Part shown: piece by piece, positions 1 through 11,511 of the stretch
Position numbering within the stretch: position 1 is the stretch's first letter
Layout: every line of letters starts with the position of its first letter
Origin: Antedon mediterranea
Lineage: Eukaryota > Echinodermata > Crinoidea > Comatulida > Antedonidae
Length of the DNA stretch: 64,000 bases
Reading direction: 5' to 3'
Assembly (NCBI RefSeq): GCF_964355755.1
Contig: NC_092673.1
Location: 30,817,001 to 30,881,000 of the forward strand
Made by a program: the position numbers and the translations under genes
Notes under the pieces: model-generated
Database searches by the model: none
What the model was told of the DNA's origin: nothing
Seen by the model: only the letters and a program-made list of their open reading frames with translations

Positions 1-498
1 ATTTGAGATGAGTCAGTAATTTTTGTACCATTATCTGTAAAATAACTAGGTAACGTCTTTGTGGGGTTTTTACAGAGAATGTTATTAATTATATTCCAGG
101 TTTTTTTAATGTTATTTTTATAGTCGTTAAACTTATTTGTATAGTGTTGCTTACATGATGTTCTTATTAGTCGTGTGAGTTTATTTCTGTATTTAATGCA
201 ATTGGTTTTATTAATCATATTTGGTGTTTTTATATATTTTTTATATAATGTATTTCTAGTGTTTATAGATTTGATTATACCTTTTGTTATCAATGGTTTA
301 CAAAGTTTACGTTTGTTAATTTTAGTTCTTGTCTTTGGGAGGTGAGTATCGTATAGTGAAGAAAATCTGTCGAGAAAAATATTGTAGGATTCATTTGCAG
401 AGTTATTTTGGTAGACATCGTCCCAGTTCGTGTTCATTAAGTTAATTCCTAGAGATGCTATATTTTATTGGTTTATCTTTCTTGAGTATTGTTTTTTA

Positions 499-1747
499 TT
501 ACATTTTAAATTTTTTTATTTGATTTGAATGGGAATTGTTTATAATTTGGAATACTGGAAAGTGATCAGTAATGTCGTTAAAAAGAATACCAGGAGTTAT
601 TTTTTGGTCAAGTACATTTGTAAAAATATTATCAATAAGTGTAGATGTTTTAGTGGTTATTCTAGTTGGTTTGTCAATTAGAGGATATAAAGATGCTGAG
701 TACATGGTGTTTAAAAATTCATTCGTGTAGTTATGGGTTGAGTGTTTTATAAGGTCCAGGTTAAAGTCACCACAGACAAATAATTGTTTTTTTTCCCTTT
801 GTTATTGTATCAATGCAGTTAGAAATGTTGTTTATGAATGGTTGAAAAGAGCTATTGGGAGGCCTATAGATAATACCAACAATGCTATTTTTGGTAACAG
901 ATTCTATTTCAATAGAACTCAATTTTTTTGTACCTAAAGTCCAAGGCATAGAATGTAATACATTCTATTTTAATGCAATCAGAGAATGGAATAACCTTCC
1001 TGACTATATTAAACAAATTTCCAACACATCTAAATTTAAAACTGAATTGAAACAATATTACAAAATTAAACATAGATAAATTATTATTGTGCCATTATAT
1101 CCGATGTTTTGCTTATATGCTTATATATTTATGAACCCCGTCTTATAATGTTTGTTTTGTTAAAATTATAATTACTATCTTTTTAGGGACCACATTGGAA
1201 TTAAGTTGTTTTACTTTAAACGACTTTATGTGTTTTCCCGTGCATCGTCAGACTTCATTAATCCCGCCATTTTTATTTGCTTTTTTGATGTATTTTAATA
1301 TTTAAGGTGATTATATATATTATTGATGTATTTTTAATGTTATGTATTGAGATGCCAAATAAATGAAAGAAAGAAATAAATAACGAATCATAATTTTGGT
1401 TTGTTGGTAAATTTATGTCACTTCTGATTTTGAAATTTAGTTCATCTGAAATGTAAAGGGCAACTCTCCTGCCTCTTTTACCTGTACGGTTAGATTGTAT
1501 CATTGTGTATCCTTCGAGTGTTGATGTCATCCAACCAGGTTTCACTAAAACCAATAACAGAGAATTTATGATTTAGAGTAAGAAGATAGTTTGTAATGGA
1601 AATAAAGTTTTTTACAAGGCTTCGGAAGTTCATATGAAGTATACTGAGATTGGAATTTTTGTTGATTATTTTGTTGTTAAATGAATCACTCAAATAATAT
1701 TCATATTTATCATTATGATTAGTTATTTCATAGTAATTAGTAATCAT
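499..1747 (-). pseudogene. APE-type endonuclease of a LINE, interrupted
   Basis: The minus strand shows the endonuclease landmarks in order: HMNFRSLVKN and FSETWLDD (about 1560-1660), a glycine/arginine-rich turn and ALYISDELNF (1430-1480), then after the interruption VGIIYRPPNSS (about 860) and ITDHFPVF (about 560). The metal-binding glutamate (SETW) and the terminal SDH-like box (TDH) remain. The GDFN box falls at the frame change near 767. The domain would nick target DNA for target-primed reverse transcription, but the foreign insertion and frame changes make it non-functional. Confidence 0.8.
912..1385 (+). mobile_element. 5'-truncated LINE 3' end inserted into the opposite-strand LINE
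   Basis: On the plus strand, 918-1076 encodes the usual last residues of a CR1/Jockey-type ORF2 (FYFNAIREWNNLPDYIK followed by a short lysine-rich tail and stop). About 300 bases of 3' UTR follow, ending in an A-rich tail near 1365-1380 (aaatgaaagaaagaaataaa). Both borders fall inside the minus-strand endonuclease reading frame: the protein stops making sense at about 1370 and resumes at about 915. This is what a severely 5'-truncated insertion looks like. I could not fix a target duplication. Confidence 0.75.
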
Positions 1748-2039
1748 TATTGTCGTTTAGATCAAAAGAATTAAATTGTAATGATTGCAGATTAGAATAA
1801 TTTATGGTATGATCATTGTTTAACTGTTTTATTTCATGTTTGAATTCATCATCATCAATTATGTGGTTGAAAGGAAGGGTTTCTTCAAGACATTTGCAGC
1901 AGTAAAATTTGAGCGAATTTGAGTAGGGAAAACCGGCGCAGGTTGCATGAGAAGGCTTATTGCAAATATCACAGTTAACATATGTGGCTACCCTTATACA
2001 TTTATCACAAGACACACAAGACATAGAACGAGCATACAT
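1737..2039 (-). pseudogene. PHD-like zinc-finger leader of a CR1-type LINE
   Basis: A 100-residue frame starting at an ATG at 2039. Cysteines and a histidine are spaced like a PHD/RING-type zinc-binding fold: CVSCDKC, then CDIC, H-x2-C, and YCCKC near residue 45. Such fingers sit upstream of the endonuclease in several CR1-group LINEs, where they are thought to bind nucleic acid or histone tails. It overlaps the next frame (1490-1747) by 11 bases, so either a frameshift separates finger from endonuclease or they were two proteins. It is too short to be a host gene and its neighbour is plainly LINE. Confidence 0.6.
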
Positions 2040-2040
2040 T

Positions 2041-2546
2041 TAAACAATTAATAATAACAATAATAATAATAATGAGGTTTATAAATATTCGATTTATCAG
2101 ATGAATTATAAGTAGGAATAATATTGCATAATCGCACAGAGCACTACAAAATTGCGTAATATGGAAGTTTTAAATTAATGCATCGAGGTTGGTTGTTTAC
2201 TTATTTTTATACCAATATATCTGTTTGATAATAGAGTTATTGGTAATTAAAGTAATATTAGTTATACAGTGTTTATTCTCAAAGTTATTGATTAAATGTA
2301 TTGCTAATAGTATGAAAACAAAGGGAATAATAATGATAGGTATAAATCATTACACTTCATAATAGTGATTTTAGGGATATCAGTTGTTACAATTATTGAA
2401 TAGTAATCGTAATAATATAATAACGGTATTATAATAAAGAAAAATATTAATAAATAATAATACCGTACCAATTATCAATTAACTCTTACGATAAAGTGAA
2501 TTGTATGGCAATACAAATGAGAAAATGATAATAATAATAATAACAC

Positions 2547-2593
<47 letters not shown>

Positions 2594-3159
2594 GACATGT
2601 GGCAATAAAAATGTTATACATATTTATAAATAATGTAAACACATCAGGCATAAAACATTAATTCTAAACCACCCTGTGATATAATGAAATTTAATTGATT
2701 AATTAAATTGAAACGATAAAGGCGAGGAAATCTGTGAGAATGAGGAAAAGTCGCCTAATGTATACATGTATATATATAAACACATCAGGCACGGTGATAT
2801 ACTGAAATGTAATTAATATAATAAATTAATAATTAATTAAAGTAATAATTCAATTCATAATAATAAAAATAATAATATCAGTAATAATGATGAAGCCTAT
2901 GCAGTTGTTATGTAGAAGCCCGAATATTAAATGTCTGTACACATATCGAGACGCGAACAAATGCATTTAAGTATTTTTTTGATGCTTGGATATTTCTTAA
3001 ATGAAATGACGATGAAGACGTAACATTTGAAATAAGAGCCGTCATAGTCAGATTAGCATCACAAATTATGCCGAGATTTCAAACTTGGGTAGTACCCTTA
3101 ATGGACAAATTACCAATTACCAATTACTATATGGAAATGTATGCAGTTGTTGCTGAGAT
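2041..3159. other. AT-rich stretch without recognisable genes
   Basis: No open frame with family features on either strand. It holds a TAA microsatellite and a 14-base direct repeat (aaacacatcaggca at 2637 and 2778) embedded in loosely similar sequence, so a roughly 140-bp segment may be an old tandem duplication. Confidence 0.5.
2527..2591. repeat. TAA/ATA trinucleotide microsatellite
   Basis: About 20 consecutive AAT units with one interruption near 2545. Confidence 0.95.
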
Positions 3160-3515
3160 CTAAATAGAACTCTTATCATCATTAAGTTTAGGAAAGTTTT
3201 CTGTCATTTAGACACGCAGCTCAGAGGTACATTTTTCAAGCAGGTCAATTGATAATTGTGTCATTGTGGGTTTAAACGTTAGAGAAATCTGAGTATCATC
3301 AAAGGAGAACTTATGGTCATTTTTAACAATTTATCAGCATCAGATATATTATTATTTTGAAGTATTCTGACTGCGTCGTCTCAATCCGCAGTCAGAAACT
3401 CCTTCATTGGAAATGCTTACAAAAATGAAATAACATATTGATATAGAAACTGATAATAATATTGGTAGTTGAATGGCCAATATACTAGGACGATAACGAC
3501 CGATAATATGTAGTA
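3160..3515 (+). repeat. Dispersed repeat, copy 1, with conserved hairpin
   Basis: Same orientation and high similarity to 11512-11855. The copies share a perfect 10-bp stem with an 11-base loop (tctgactgcg at 3366-3375 pairing with cgcagtcaga at 3387-3396). This copy has about 40 extra bases near 3190-3230. No protein is convincing in it. The two copies flank the inverted LINE pair. Confidence 0.85.
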
Positions 3516-3898
3516 TTTTAGAATTAGATATAACTTGTTTCATGAAAGCTTGAGTTGATTAATAATTACTTTGTAGCTTTTTATTGGTTTCTACACATTA
3601 TTTAATTTTTAGTTTTGTGTTTATTGTTCAAAATTGTTATTTTGTAACTTACTTTTAACTTACTATCCAACCAAATCATAACGAAATATTTAATTAAACT
3701 GATGATTATCAGCGGATAAACTTGTACGACTAAAAGGTAACTTTTAGTAGTTTTACAAGCTATGGATTTATATTTTGCCTTTGTCTATTATTTACGCACC
3801 ACTTGTGTCCTGATAATATCTGACGGATCAAACCACTAGGCCTACCTCTACACAATTAAATTATAAACAACCATAAGTTCTGAATTACGTAAAATGAT

Positions 3899-4236
3899 AA
3901 TGCTTGGTTCCGACTGAGACGCAACGCAACGACCTAAGCTCAATGTAAAGCTTGGTTCCCACTAGCACGCAACGCAAGGACGTAAACGCAACGCAAGCGG
4001 GTTGACCAACGACGAGTGAGAGTTAGAATAACTCACTTGCTTGTGATTGGTCAAACCCCTTACGTTGCGTTACGTCGCTGTGTTGGGCCTCTAGTGGGAA
4101 CCACGCATTAGTAATTTTGTTTGGTTTCTTGTTGAGAACCATTTTTTTGGAAATGAAATAATTAAAAAAAAAGAAGTAATTTGACCAATCACAACCGATC
4201 ACGTTGCGCTTACGTCATGGGAACCAATCTTAGCAT
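3899..4236. mobile_element. Nested palindromic MITEs
   Basis: An inner element (3951-4105) has terminal inverted repeats tggttcccactag (3953-3965) and ctagtgggaacca (4091-4103), with subterminal acgcaacg/cgttgcgt words that also pair. Around it, tgcttggttcc at 3901 pairs with ggaaccaatcttagca at 4220-4235. It therefore looks like one copy inserted into a diverged copy of the same family. There is no coding capacity; mobilisation would depend on an unseen transposase. Confidence 0.7.
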
Positions 4237-4637
4237 GGCCAACTGCTATTTCTAATCCATTGCGCTACGTTGAAAATGTTATAATTTTCCTTTTATATAC
4301 CGGAAATATAGGAACTTAGATTGTATACTGGAAATATAGGAGATTTTGAGCTCCTTTTTTCCCTATCAATTCCATTTGAATAAACAAGTTCACCATCTAC
4401 CCGCAAACAAACAACCCAATTCTAATTCAGAGTTGATGGGTTGTGAACTCGTAGTCCGTAATCGAATGCTTACCCCTATTCTAACAAAAGTAGCAGAATG
4501 GAAGAACCGTATTGACATTCAACAATACTAATCGAAACAGTGCATCGGAATAGAAGAATTGCCATTCCACTTTATTACCGTTATATTCATCATATAATAA
4601 TAGGCCTAATAATACATATTCCATGGGTTTTGACCTA
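4237..4637. other. Unassigned stretch before the LINE
   Basis: There is a short tandem similarity (ggaaatataggaacttagattgtatactggaaatatagg split across 4302-4341). A 61-codon frame at 4346-4531 has no recognisable feature. I see no gene here. Confidence 0.4.
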
Positions 4638-5169
4638 AAAAACGAAGGAAGAAATAAAAAAAATTGGAAATGAAATCAAGAAAATGGAGGAGTATGAAAA
4701 CAAAATGGCGGCTTATCAGGATAAAATGGCGGACATGGAAAATTCAATCCTAAAACAAGAAAGATACAGTAGGAGTTTTAATCTAAGGTTTGGAGGAGTT
4801 ATAGAAAATGCTACAGAAAACACCCAGGACTTATTGCAAAAAGTACTACGCGAAGAACTCGGACTCGAGGACATCGAAATTGAAAATTGCCATCGCACCG
4901 GGAAACGCCGTTTAGATAACAAACCGAGGCATATAATAGCTAAATTTCTGTACCGTCCACAAAGAAACCAAGTCCTAAAACTAGGAAAAGTAAAATTAAA
5001 AAGTAAATCACAAAACGTATTTATTACTGAAGATTTACCTGACGCGGACATGAAGAAAAAGAGAGAATTATCTACAATTATGGCGCAGGCATATGCCGAA
5101 AAACGTAAGCCCGTATTCAGAAATGGACAACTGTTTATCGACGGTAAGCCATACAAGCCACTAAAATAA
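4638..5169 (+). pseudogene. LINE ORF1 protein, N-terminus missing
   Basis: The first ATG of the remaining frame is at 4684. A lysine/glutamate-rich coiled-coil end (EYENKMAAYQDKMADMEN) is followed by SRSFNLRFGGV, then NCHRTGKRR and a basic C-terminal half, closing at the stop at 5167-5169. This order (coiled coil, RRM-like domain, C-terminal domain) resembles L1-type ORF1 proteins that trimerise and coat LINE RNA, also found in other LINE groups. The missing start is supplied by the inverted copy, whose frame begins at 11366. It lies upstream of ORF2 on the same strand. Confidence 0.75.
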
Positions 5170-6060
5170 CTATAATTAAGTCATTAAGCCAAATTAATTA
5201 ATGTTCAATTGAACACAATTAATTAATGTTTATGAATTATATTTCATACCTACATTACCGCAGAGTCTATCATTGTCTTGTAGAACGTATACTAATTATG
5301 TGATTGTAGTAGTATTTCTACCGTTATAAATTGTAAATAAACGAAGTTTGTTTGTTTATGTTGCGCACCTGGCTGTTAGTGTTATGTTCTGGATATCTCT
5401 GTCCATTCAAACTTTAATTCATGTGACCCACGGCAGGTGTGCGACGATAGTGTTACATAATGAGAAATACCAACAACAATTAAGTGGCTGTTGACGATGT
5501 AAGTTTCAACGTAGTTGTTTACCGGTAATTCATCGATGAGTTACTGGGTTGATCAAACTCGTAAACGTTAAACACATCGTTTTAATGAAACACAACACAA
5601 CTAAATGTATTTAAGTTATACTATCCGTACTTTACTAGTGATGTATAATGACAAATTATAACAACATTAAGTGGCTGATGTGATTAATAAGTGAGCGCCG
5701 TTATTGAGACATCATGTTCTAGACCGTTTCAACGTAGCTGTTTACCGGCGATGTTTGACTTACCAGTGAGTAACGATAACTTGCCATAATAATACATTCT
5801 GGACATCGGTGAGTTAGATTGATCAAAATCTTTTAAGTTAACCAAATACTTAATTGGCGTCCATGATCATCATTATTGTTTCGCTGCCTGTCGTTTAGTT
5901 GTTGTTGGTATGTCATGATAAAACAATTCATATTACATTGTATATATTGTAATTTATTGTACATACTTGTTAACTTAGGCTATATAGTGTTAACTATTCT
6001 CTGCTGTAAGCAGCTTGCTCAATTTTATTCATTTGTCATTTCCTTTTCTGTCTAATTTAA
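5170..6060 (+). other. Inter-ORF region of the LINE
   Basis: No gene. Two diverged direct copies of a segment carry gtttcaacgtagttgtttac (5502) and its variant (5726), each near taagtggctg and followed by a gttgatcaaa/attgatcaaa word, implying an internal duplication of about 225 bp. The inverted LINE copy has the same arrangement, so the duplication predates the pair. The region may carry the internal promoter for ORF2, but nothing in the sequence proves it. Confidence 0.5.
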
Positions 6061-8331
6061 ATGTTTGAATGTGACCTTTTTGATAATGTAAATGTGAGCA
6101 CAGAATATTTTAACGAAGATAACTTAATTTCTTCACTTGAACATTCTAATTTATCATCAAACTTTTCTATATTTGGACTAAACTGTCGTAGTGTTGTTAA
6201 TAAGTTTGACTTAATCTCAAACTATTTAGACTCACTCGTACATGCCTTCTCCGTCATTGCCTTCAGTGAAACCTGGTTAACCGAAAAAGATAATATTAAT
6301 CTATACCAGTTACCAGGCTACAGTTTGATTCACAATGATAGGAAAGATAAGAGAGGTGGTGGGGTAGCGTTCTATGTTACCAACAAACTAACATATATTA
6401 TTAGAAATGATCTGTCATCTTGTATGACTGAAGCAGAGACTATTTTTATTGAGATTGAGTTAGAATCAGGAAATAATGTTATTTGTGGTATAGTTTATAG
6501 ACCACCCTCACGTTCCTTGCAAAAGTTTGATGATGAATTAACATGTGTAATGCAAATGATTAATCTAGAAAAAAAGAAAGCTTACCTTGTGGGAGACTAT
6601 AACATAAACTTACTCCAACAATCTACCGACAACACTATCCAATCACACTTAGACACAATATTTTCTCAGTCATTTCAGCCAATCATAAAAAGTCCTACTA
6701 GAATATCCGATAATTGTGCTTCAATAATTGATAACATTTATTGCAACATCGATTGTTTTACTACGTCCCTTAAAAGTGGAATACTTATTACTGATATTTC
6801 TGATCACTTCCCAATATTCTGTGTAGATACTTTGGAAAAACATAATAAGCAATATCCTCGATTTGTATATAAACGACAATACTCTCCTCAACAAACGGAG
6901 TATTTTTTGCAAGAATTACAAAGTAATCAGTGGAATGATGTGCTATTCTCAAATAATGCGAATGTTGCTTATCAAAATTTTACAAACACTTTAAATAAAA
7001 CAATTGATAATTGTTTCCCTTTAAAACGAATTAGAAATAAGGCGAACAAGTTAAAATCTCCTTGGATCACAGCTGAAATTGCCAGAGCTATCTCTCAAAA
7101 ACATAAATTATATAAAAAGTACAAACAAAATAACACCACTACTAATAAAAGTACGTACATACATTTTAGAAACAAGTTAACCACTACTATTAGAAATCGG
7201 AAAAAAGAATATTATATGGTCCAGTTTGAACGAAATAAACAAGATATTAAAAAAACGTGGACAATCCTAAATGATATAATGGGTAGGAAAAAGACTACCA
7301 ATTTGCCTACAAAAATAAAATTGGGTACTGAGACTTTCTCTGATAATGATGAGAAAGCTGATGCATTCAACTCTTTTTTTATTAATATTGGAGAAAAACT
7401 AAATAATAAATTTAGGCATGAATCTCAAAATGAAGAAATCACCCACAGAACTTTCTTAAAGGGAAATTTTACCTCTTCAATGTTTTTTAAGCCTGTTACT
7501 GAACATGAACTTAACCACTATATTAAAAACACAAAGAATACTTCTCCTGGCCATGATGGTATAAGTGCCCAACTCATAAAATCTGCTTCCCCGTTTATTT
7601 TAAAACCTTTATTGCATATTATTAATACGTCATTATCATCGGGCTGTGTCCCGGCTGATATAAAAATTGCTAAAGTTATCCCGGTATTTAAGAATGGTGA
7701 CATCTCCGATATAAATAATTATCGGCCTATTTCCATTTTACCCTTTTTTTCCAAAATATTTGAGAGGATTGTGTATGATCAAACGATTTGTTACCTCTCA
7801 AAATATAACGTACTGAGTAAAACACAGTATGGATTTAGACAACACCATTCAACTAGTCATGCTTTAATACAATCGATTGAAAAAATCACAAACGCTATTG
7901 AGAATAAAGAGTTCACACTAGGAGTTTTCCTTGATTTATCAAAAGCGTTTGATACAATCGATCATGATATATTATTAGATAAGTTAAGATTTTATGGTAT
8001 AAGAGGAGTTCCGCTAAACTGGTTCTCAAACTATCTTAAAAAAAGACTACAATACACATTTATTGTTAATACTGCATCTAGTAAAATGACAGTAAACACT
8101 GGAGTTCCTCAGGGATCCATATTGGGTCCATTATTATTTCTTATATTCATTAATGATATTAGTCTAGCATGTAACCATGTAGACATGATTATGTATGCAG
8201 ATGACACAAATGTGTTTTATAGTCACAATGATATTACTCAAGCTTTTGATACAATGAACCAGGAGTTATCTATACTTTCGGACTGGTTTATTGCTAACAA
8301 ATTAACGCTAAATGTAAACAAATCAAAATAT
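6061..8331 (+). pseudogene. LINE ORF2: endonuclease plus reverse transcriptase, 3'-truncated
   Basis: The frame opens at the ATG at 6061. Endonuclease landmarks: LNCRSVVNKF (residue 40), FSETWL (68), GIVYRPPS (145), VGDYNINL (180), ISDHFPIF (245). Reverse-transcriptase landmarks: NNYRPISILP (about 550), LDLSKAFDTIDH with the first catalytic aspartate, GVPQGSILGPLLF, and YADDTNVF (about 715) with the catalytic pair. Both enzymes look intact, but the thumb and C-terminus are missing. The frame runs on to a stop at 8454; those last 40 or so residues are antisense of the inverted copy and not true LINE protein. Classified as CR1/Jockey superfamily. Confidence 0.9.
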
Positions 8332-8411
8332 GTCTCAGTACCCAATTTTATTTTTGTAGGCAAATTGGTAGTCTTTTTCCTACCCATTATATCATTTAGG
8401 ATTGTCCACGT

Positions 8412-9606
8412 TTATTTAATATCTTGTTTATTTTGTTCAAACTGGACCATATAATATTGTTTTTTCCGATTTCTAATAGTAGTGGTTAACTTGTTTCTAA
8501 AATGTATGTACGTGCTTTTATTAGTAGTGGTGTTATTTTGTTTGTACTTTTTATATAATTTATGTTTTTGAGAGATAGCGTTGGCAATTTCAACTGTGAT
8601 CCAAGGAGATTTCAACTTGTTCGCCTTATTTCTAATTCGTTTTAAAGGGAAACAATTATCAATTGCTTTATTTAAAGTGTTTGTAAAATTTTTATAAGCA
8701 ACATTCGCATTATTTGAGGATAGCACATCATTCCACTGATTGCTTTGTAATTCTTGCAAAAAAATACTCCGTTTGTTGAGGAGAGTAATGTGGTTTATAT
8801 ACAAATCGAGAATATTGCTTATTATGTTTTTCCAAAGTATATACACAGAATATTAGGAAGTGATCAGAAATATCAATAATAAGTATTCCACTTTTAAGGG
8901 TCGTAGTAAAAGAATCGATGTTGCAATAAATTTATCAATTATTGAAGTACAATTATCGGATATTATAGTGGAACTTTTTATGATTGGCTGAAATGACTGA
9001 GAAAATATTGTGTCTAAGTGTGATTGGATAGTGTTGTCGGTAGATTGTTGGAGTAAGTTTATGTTATAGTCTCCCACAAGGTAGGCTTTCTTTTTTTCTA
9101 GATTAATCATTTGCATTACACCTGTTAATTCATCATCAAACTTTTGCAAGGAACGTGATGGTGGTCTATAAACTATACCACAAATAACATTATTTCCTGA
9201 TTCTAACTCAATCTCAATAAAAATAGTCTCTGCTTCAGTCATACAAGATGACAGATCATTTCTATTAATATATGTTAGTTTGTTGGTAACATAGAACGCT
9301 ACCCCACCACCTCTCTTATCCTTCTTATCATTGTGAATCAAACTGTAGCCTGGTAACTGGTATAGATTAATATTATCTTTTTTCGGTTAACCAGGTTTCA
9401 CTGAAGGCAATGAAGGAGAAGGCATGTACGAGTGAGTCTAAATAGTTTGAGATTAAGTCAAACTTATTAACAATACTACGACAGTTTAGTCCAAATATAG
9501 ACAATTTTGATGATAAATTAGAATGTTCAAGTGAAGAAATTAAGTTATCTTCGTTAAAATATTCCGTGCTCACATTTACATTATCAAAAAGGTCACATTC
9601 AAACAT
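8412..9606 (-). pseudogene. LINE ORF2 endonuclease, frameshifted inverted copy
   Basis: Three minus-strand frames in series (9373-9606, 8853-9341, 8412-8846) repeat the endonuclease and linker of the ORF2 at 6061, including FSETWL, VGDYNINL and the basic linker, with frame changes near 9360 and 8850. The SDH box falls at the second break. No reverse transcriptase remains. It is about 95 percent alike to the plus copy in the parts I compared by eye. Confidence 0.85.
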
Positions 9607-10536
9607 TTAAATTAGACAGAAAAGGAAATGACAAATAAATAAAACTGAGCAAGCTGCTTACAGCAGAGAATGGTTTCTGAACCAAATACGGTGATTTTAG
9701 GACAATTGAGTTAACACTATATAGCCTAAGTTAACAACAACAATGTACAATAAATTACAATATATACAATGTAATATGAATTGTTTTATCATGACATACC
9801 AACAACAACTAAACGACAGGCAGTGAAACAATAATGATGATCATGGACGCCAATTAAGTATTTGGTTAACTTAAACGATTTTGATCAATCTAACTCATCG
9901 ATGTCCAGAATGTATTATTATGGCAAGTTATCGTTAGTCACTGGTATGTCAAAGCATCACCGGCGGTAGACAGCTACGTTGAAACGGTCTAGATCATGAT
10001 GTCTCAATAACGGCGCTCACTTATTAATCACATCAGCCACTTAATGTTGTTATTATTTGTCATTATACATCACTAGTAAAGTACGGATAGTATAACTTAA
10101 ATACATTTAGTTGTGTTGTGTTTCATTAAAATGATGTGTTTAACGTTTACGAGTTTGATCAACCCAGTAACTCATCGATGAATTACCGGTAAACAACTAC
10201 GTTGAAACTTACATCATCAACAGCCACTTAATTGTTGTTGGTATTTCTCATCATGTAACACTATTGTCGCACACCTGCCGTGGGTCACCTGATTAAAGCA
10301 TGAATGGACAGAGATATCCAGAACATAACAGCCAGGTGCGCGACATAAACAATCAAACTTCGTTTATTTACAATTTATAACGGTAGAAATACTACTATCT
10401 ACAATCACATAATTAGTCTACGTTCTACAAGACAATGATAGACTGCGGTAATGTAGGTATGAAATATAATTCATAAACATTAATTAATTGTGTTTAATTG
10501 AACATTAATTAATTTGGCTTAATGACTTAATTATAG

Positions 10537-11366
10537 TTATTTTAGTGGCTTGTATGGCTTACCGTCGATAAACAGTTGTCCATTTCTGAATACGGGCTTA
10601 CGTTTTTTGGCATATGCCTGCGCCATAATTATAGATAATTCTCTCTTTTTCTTCATGTCCGCATCAGGTAAATCTTCAGTAATAAATACGTTTTGTGATT
10701 TACTTTTTAATTTTACTTTTCCTAGTTTTAGGACTTTGTTTCTTTGTGGACGGTACAGAAATTTAGCTATTAGGCCTTATATGCCTCGGTTTGTTATCTA
10801 AACGGCGTTTCCCGGTGCGATGGCAATTTTCAATTTCGATGTCCTCGAGTCCAAGTTCTTCGCGTAGTACTTTTTGTAAAAAGTCCTGGGTGTTTTCTGT
10901 AGCATTTTCTATAACTCCTCCAAACCTTAGATTAAAACTCCTACTGTATCTTTCTTGTTTTAGGATTAAATTTTCCATGTCCGCCATTTTTTCCTGATAA
11001 GCCGCCATTTTGTTTTCATACTCCTCCATTTTCTTGATTTCATTTCCAATTTTTTTTATTTCATCCTTCGTTTTGTTAGTTGAATCGTGCGCATATTCCA
11101 CAATTTTTTCTAGATCTTTGACAGTTGTTTCCAGTTTGGTAAGCCTTTTGTTGTAGTTTTTTTTTGTTTTCTAGGACTTTATCTAGTTTACCATTAAGTT
11201 GTTCTGATAGCCTACCTAGTTGATCGGCAAGCGTTTGAGTTTCCCCCTCTCGATCGCCGGAGGCTTCGATTGGATCATCTGCTTCTGGACTTTCGGAAGG
11301 TCTAGCTTTTCTTGTTAAGTCAATTGATTTAGTATTTGCCCTAGTAGGCCTATTAGTCGCCATCAT
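10537..11366 (-). pseudogene. LINE ORF1 protein, frameshifted but with its N-terminus
   Basis: It starts at the ATG at 11366 (MMATNRPTRANTKS) with an acidic, low-complexity leader, then a leucine/lysine heptad-like coiled coil (LADQLGRLSEQLNGKLDKVL). After a frame change near 11100-11170 come the RRM-like core and, after another near 10790, the C-terminal domain ending at 10537. This copy shows what the left copy has lost. The presumed role is LINE RNA binding; as it stands it cannot make a full protein. Confidence 0.75.
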
Positions 11367-11511
11367 GCAGTCTTCTTTTAGTTAGGGTATACAACTTTTT
11401 AAAAAAATAGTAGAGTTTGTTGGCTATATATTACCTTTAGTCTGAATTTAAGATCTTTTTCCCCTGCGTGTAAAAGTTAGGTGTTGTCTCTACTCGCGCA
11501 TGCTCAGTTGT

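Larger units (their letters stand above)
1..2040 (-). mobile_element. CR1-group LINE, 5' part, broken, running off the left edge
   Basis: Read on the minus strand from 2039 this gives a PHD-like cysteine cluster, then an APE-type endonuclease, then the basic linker before the reverse transcriptase (KKTWNIINNIL, around 60-110). The reading frame changes several times, so the copy is dead. The endonuclease is interrupted between about 912 and 1385 by a piece of another LINE in the opposite orientation. The reverse transcriptase would lie beyond position 1. The CR1/Jockey-superfamily placement comes from the endonuclease motifs and the same linker wording as the LINE at 4638-8331; the exact clade is not resolved. 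Confidence 0.85.
4638..8331 (+). mobile_element. CR1-group LINE, 5'- and 3'-truncated
   Basis: It carries the end of an ORF1 (4638-5169), an 890-base gap, and an ORF2 with endonuclease and most of the reverse transcriptase. The 5' end is lost inside ORF1 relative to the inverted copy, which extends further to 11366. The 3' end is cut at about 8331, just after the reverse-transcriptase palm, where the sequence turns into the reverse complement of its own position 7334. The frames are otherwise well preserved, so this is a fairly young copy. Confidence 0.9.
4638..11066. repeat. 2.7-kb inverted repeat around a 1-kb loop
   Basis: The left arm is 4638-7334 and the right arm about 8332-11066; the unpaired loop is 7335-8331. 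The arms are tail-to-tail copies of one LINE. The turn is visible at 8332, where gtctcagtaccc matches the reverse complement of 7323-7334. The arms differ by point changes and indels (for example in the coiled coil and in the KSPTRIS region), which argues against a simple foldback assembly artefact. Confidence 0.9.
8332..11500 (-). mobile_element. Inverted copy of the same LINE
   Basis: From 8332 to about 11066 this is the reverse complement of 7334 down to 4638, with scattered substitutions and indels. It then extends beyond the first copy into the start of ORF1 (ATG at 11366) and probable 5' UTR. It lacks the whole reverse-transcriptase core. The outer border near 11500 is approximate; the next recognisable sequence is the dispersed repeat at 11512. 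Confidence 0.85.

Noticed and set aside
3352-3543. 63-codon minus-strand frame, repeated at 11686-11877
   Set aside because: Conserved only because the DNA is a repeat; start and end differ between copies and no feature is recognised.
4716-5156. 146-codon minus-strand frame, and its mirror at 10550-10997
   Set aside because: Antisense shadow of the LINE ORF1; both copies show it because the LINE is duplicated.
8332-11066. Twin-priming inversion as the origin of the LINE pair
   Set aside because: Twin priming inverts but does not duplicate the 5' part; here both copies carry ORF1 end, spacer and endonuclease.
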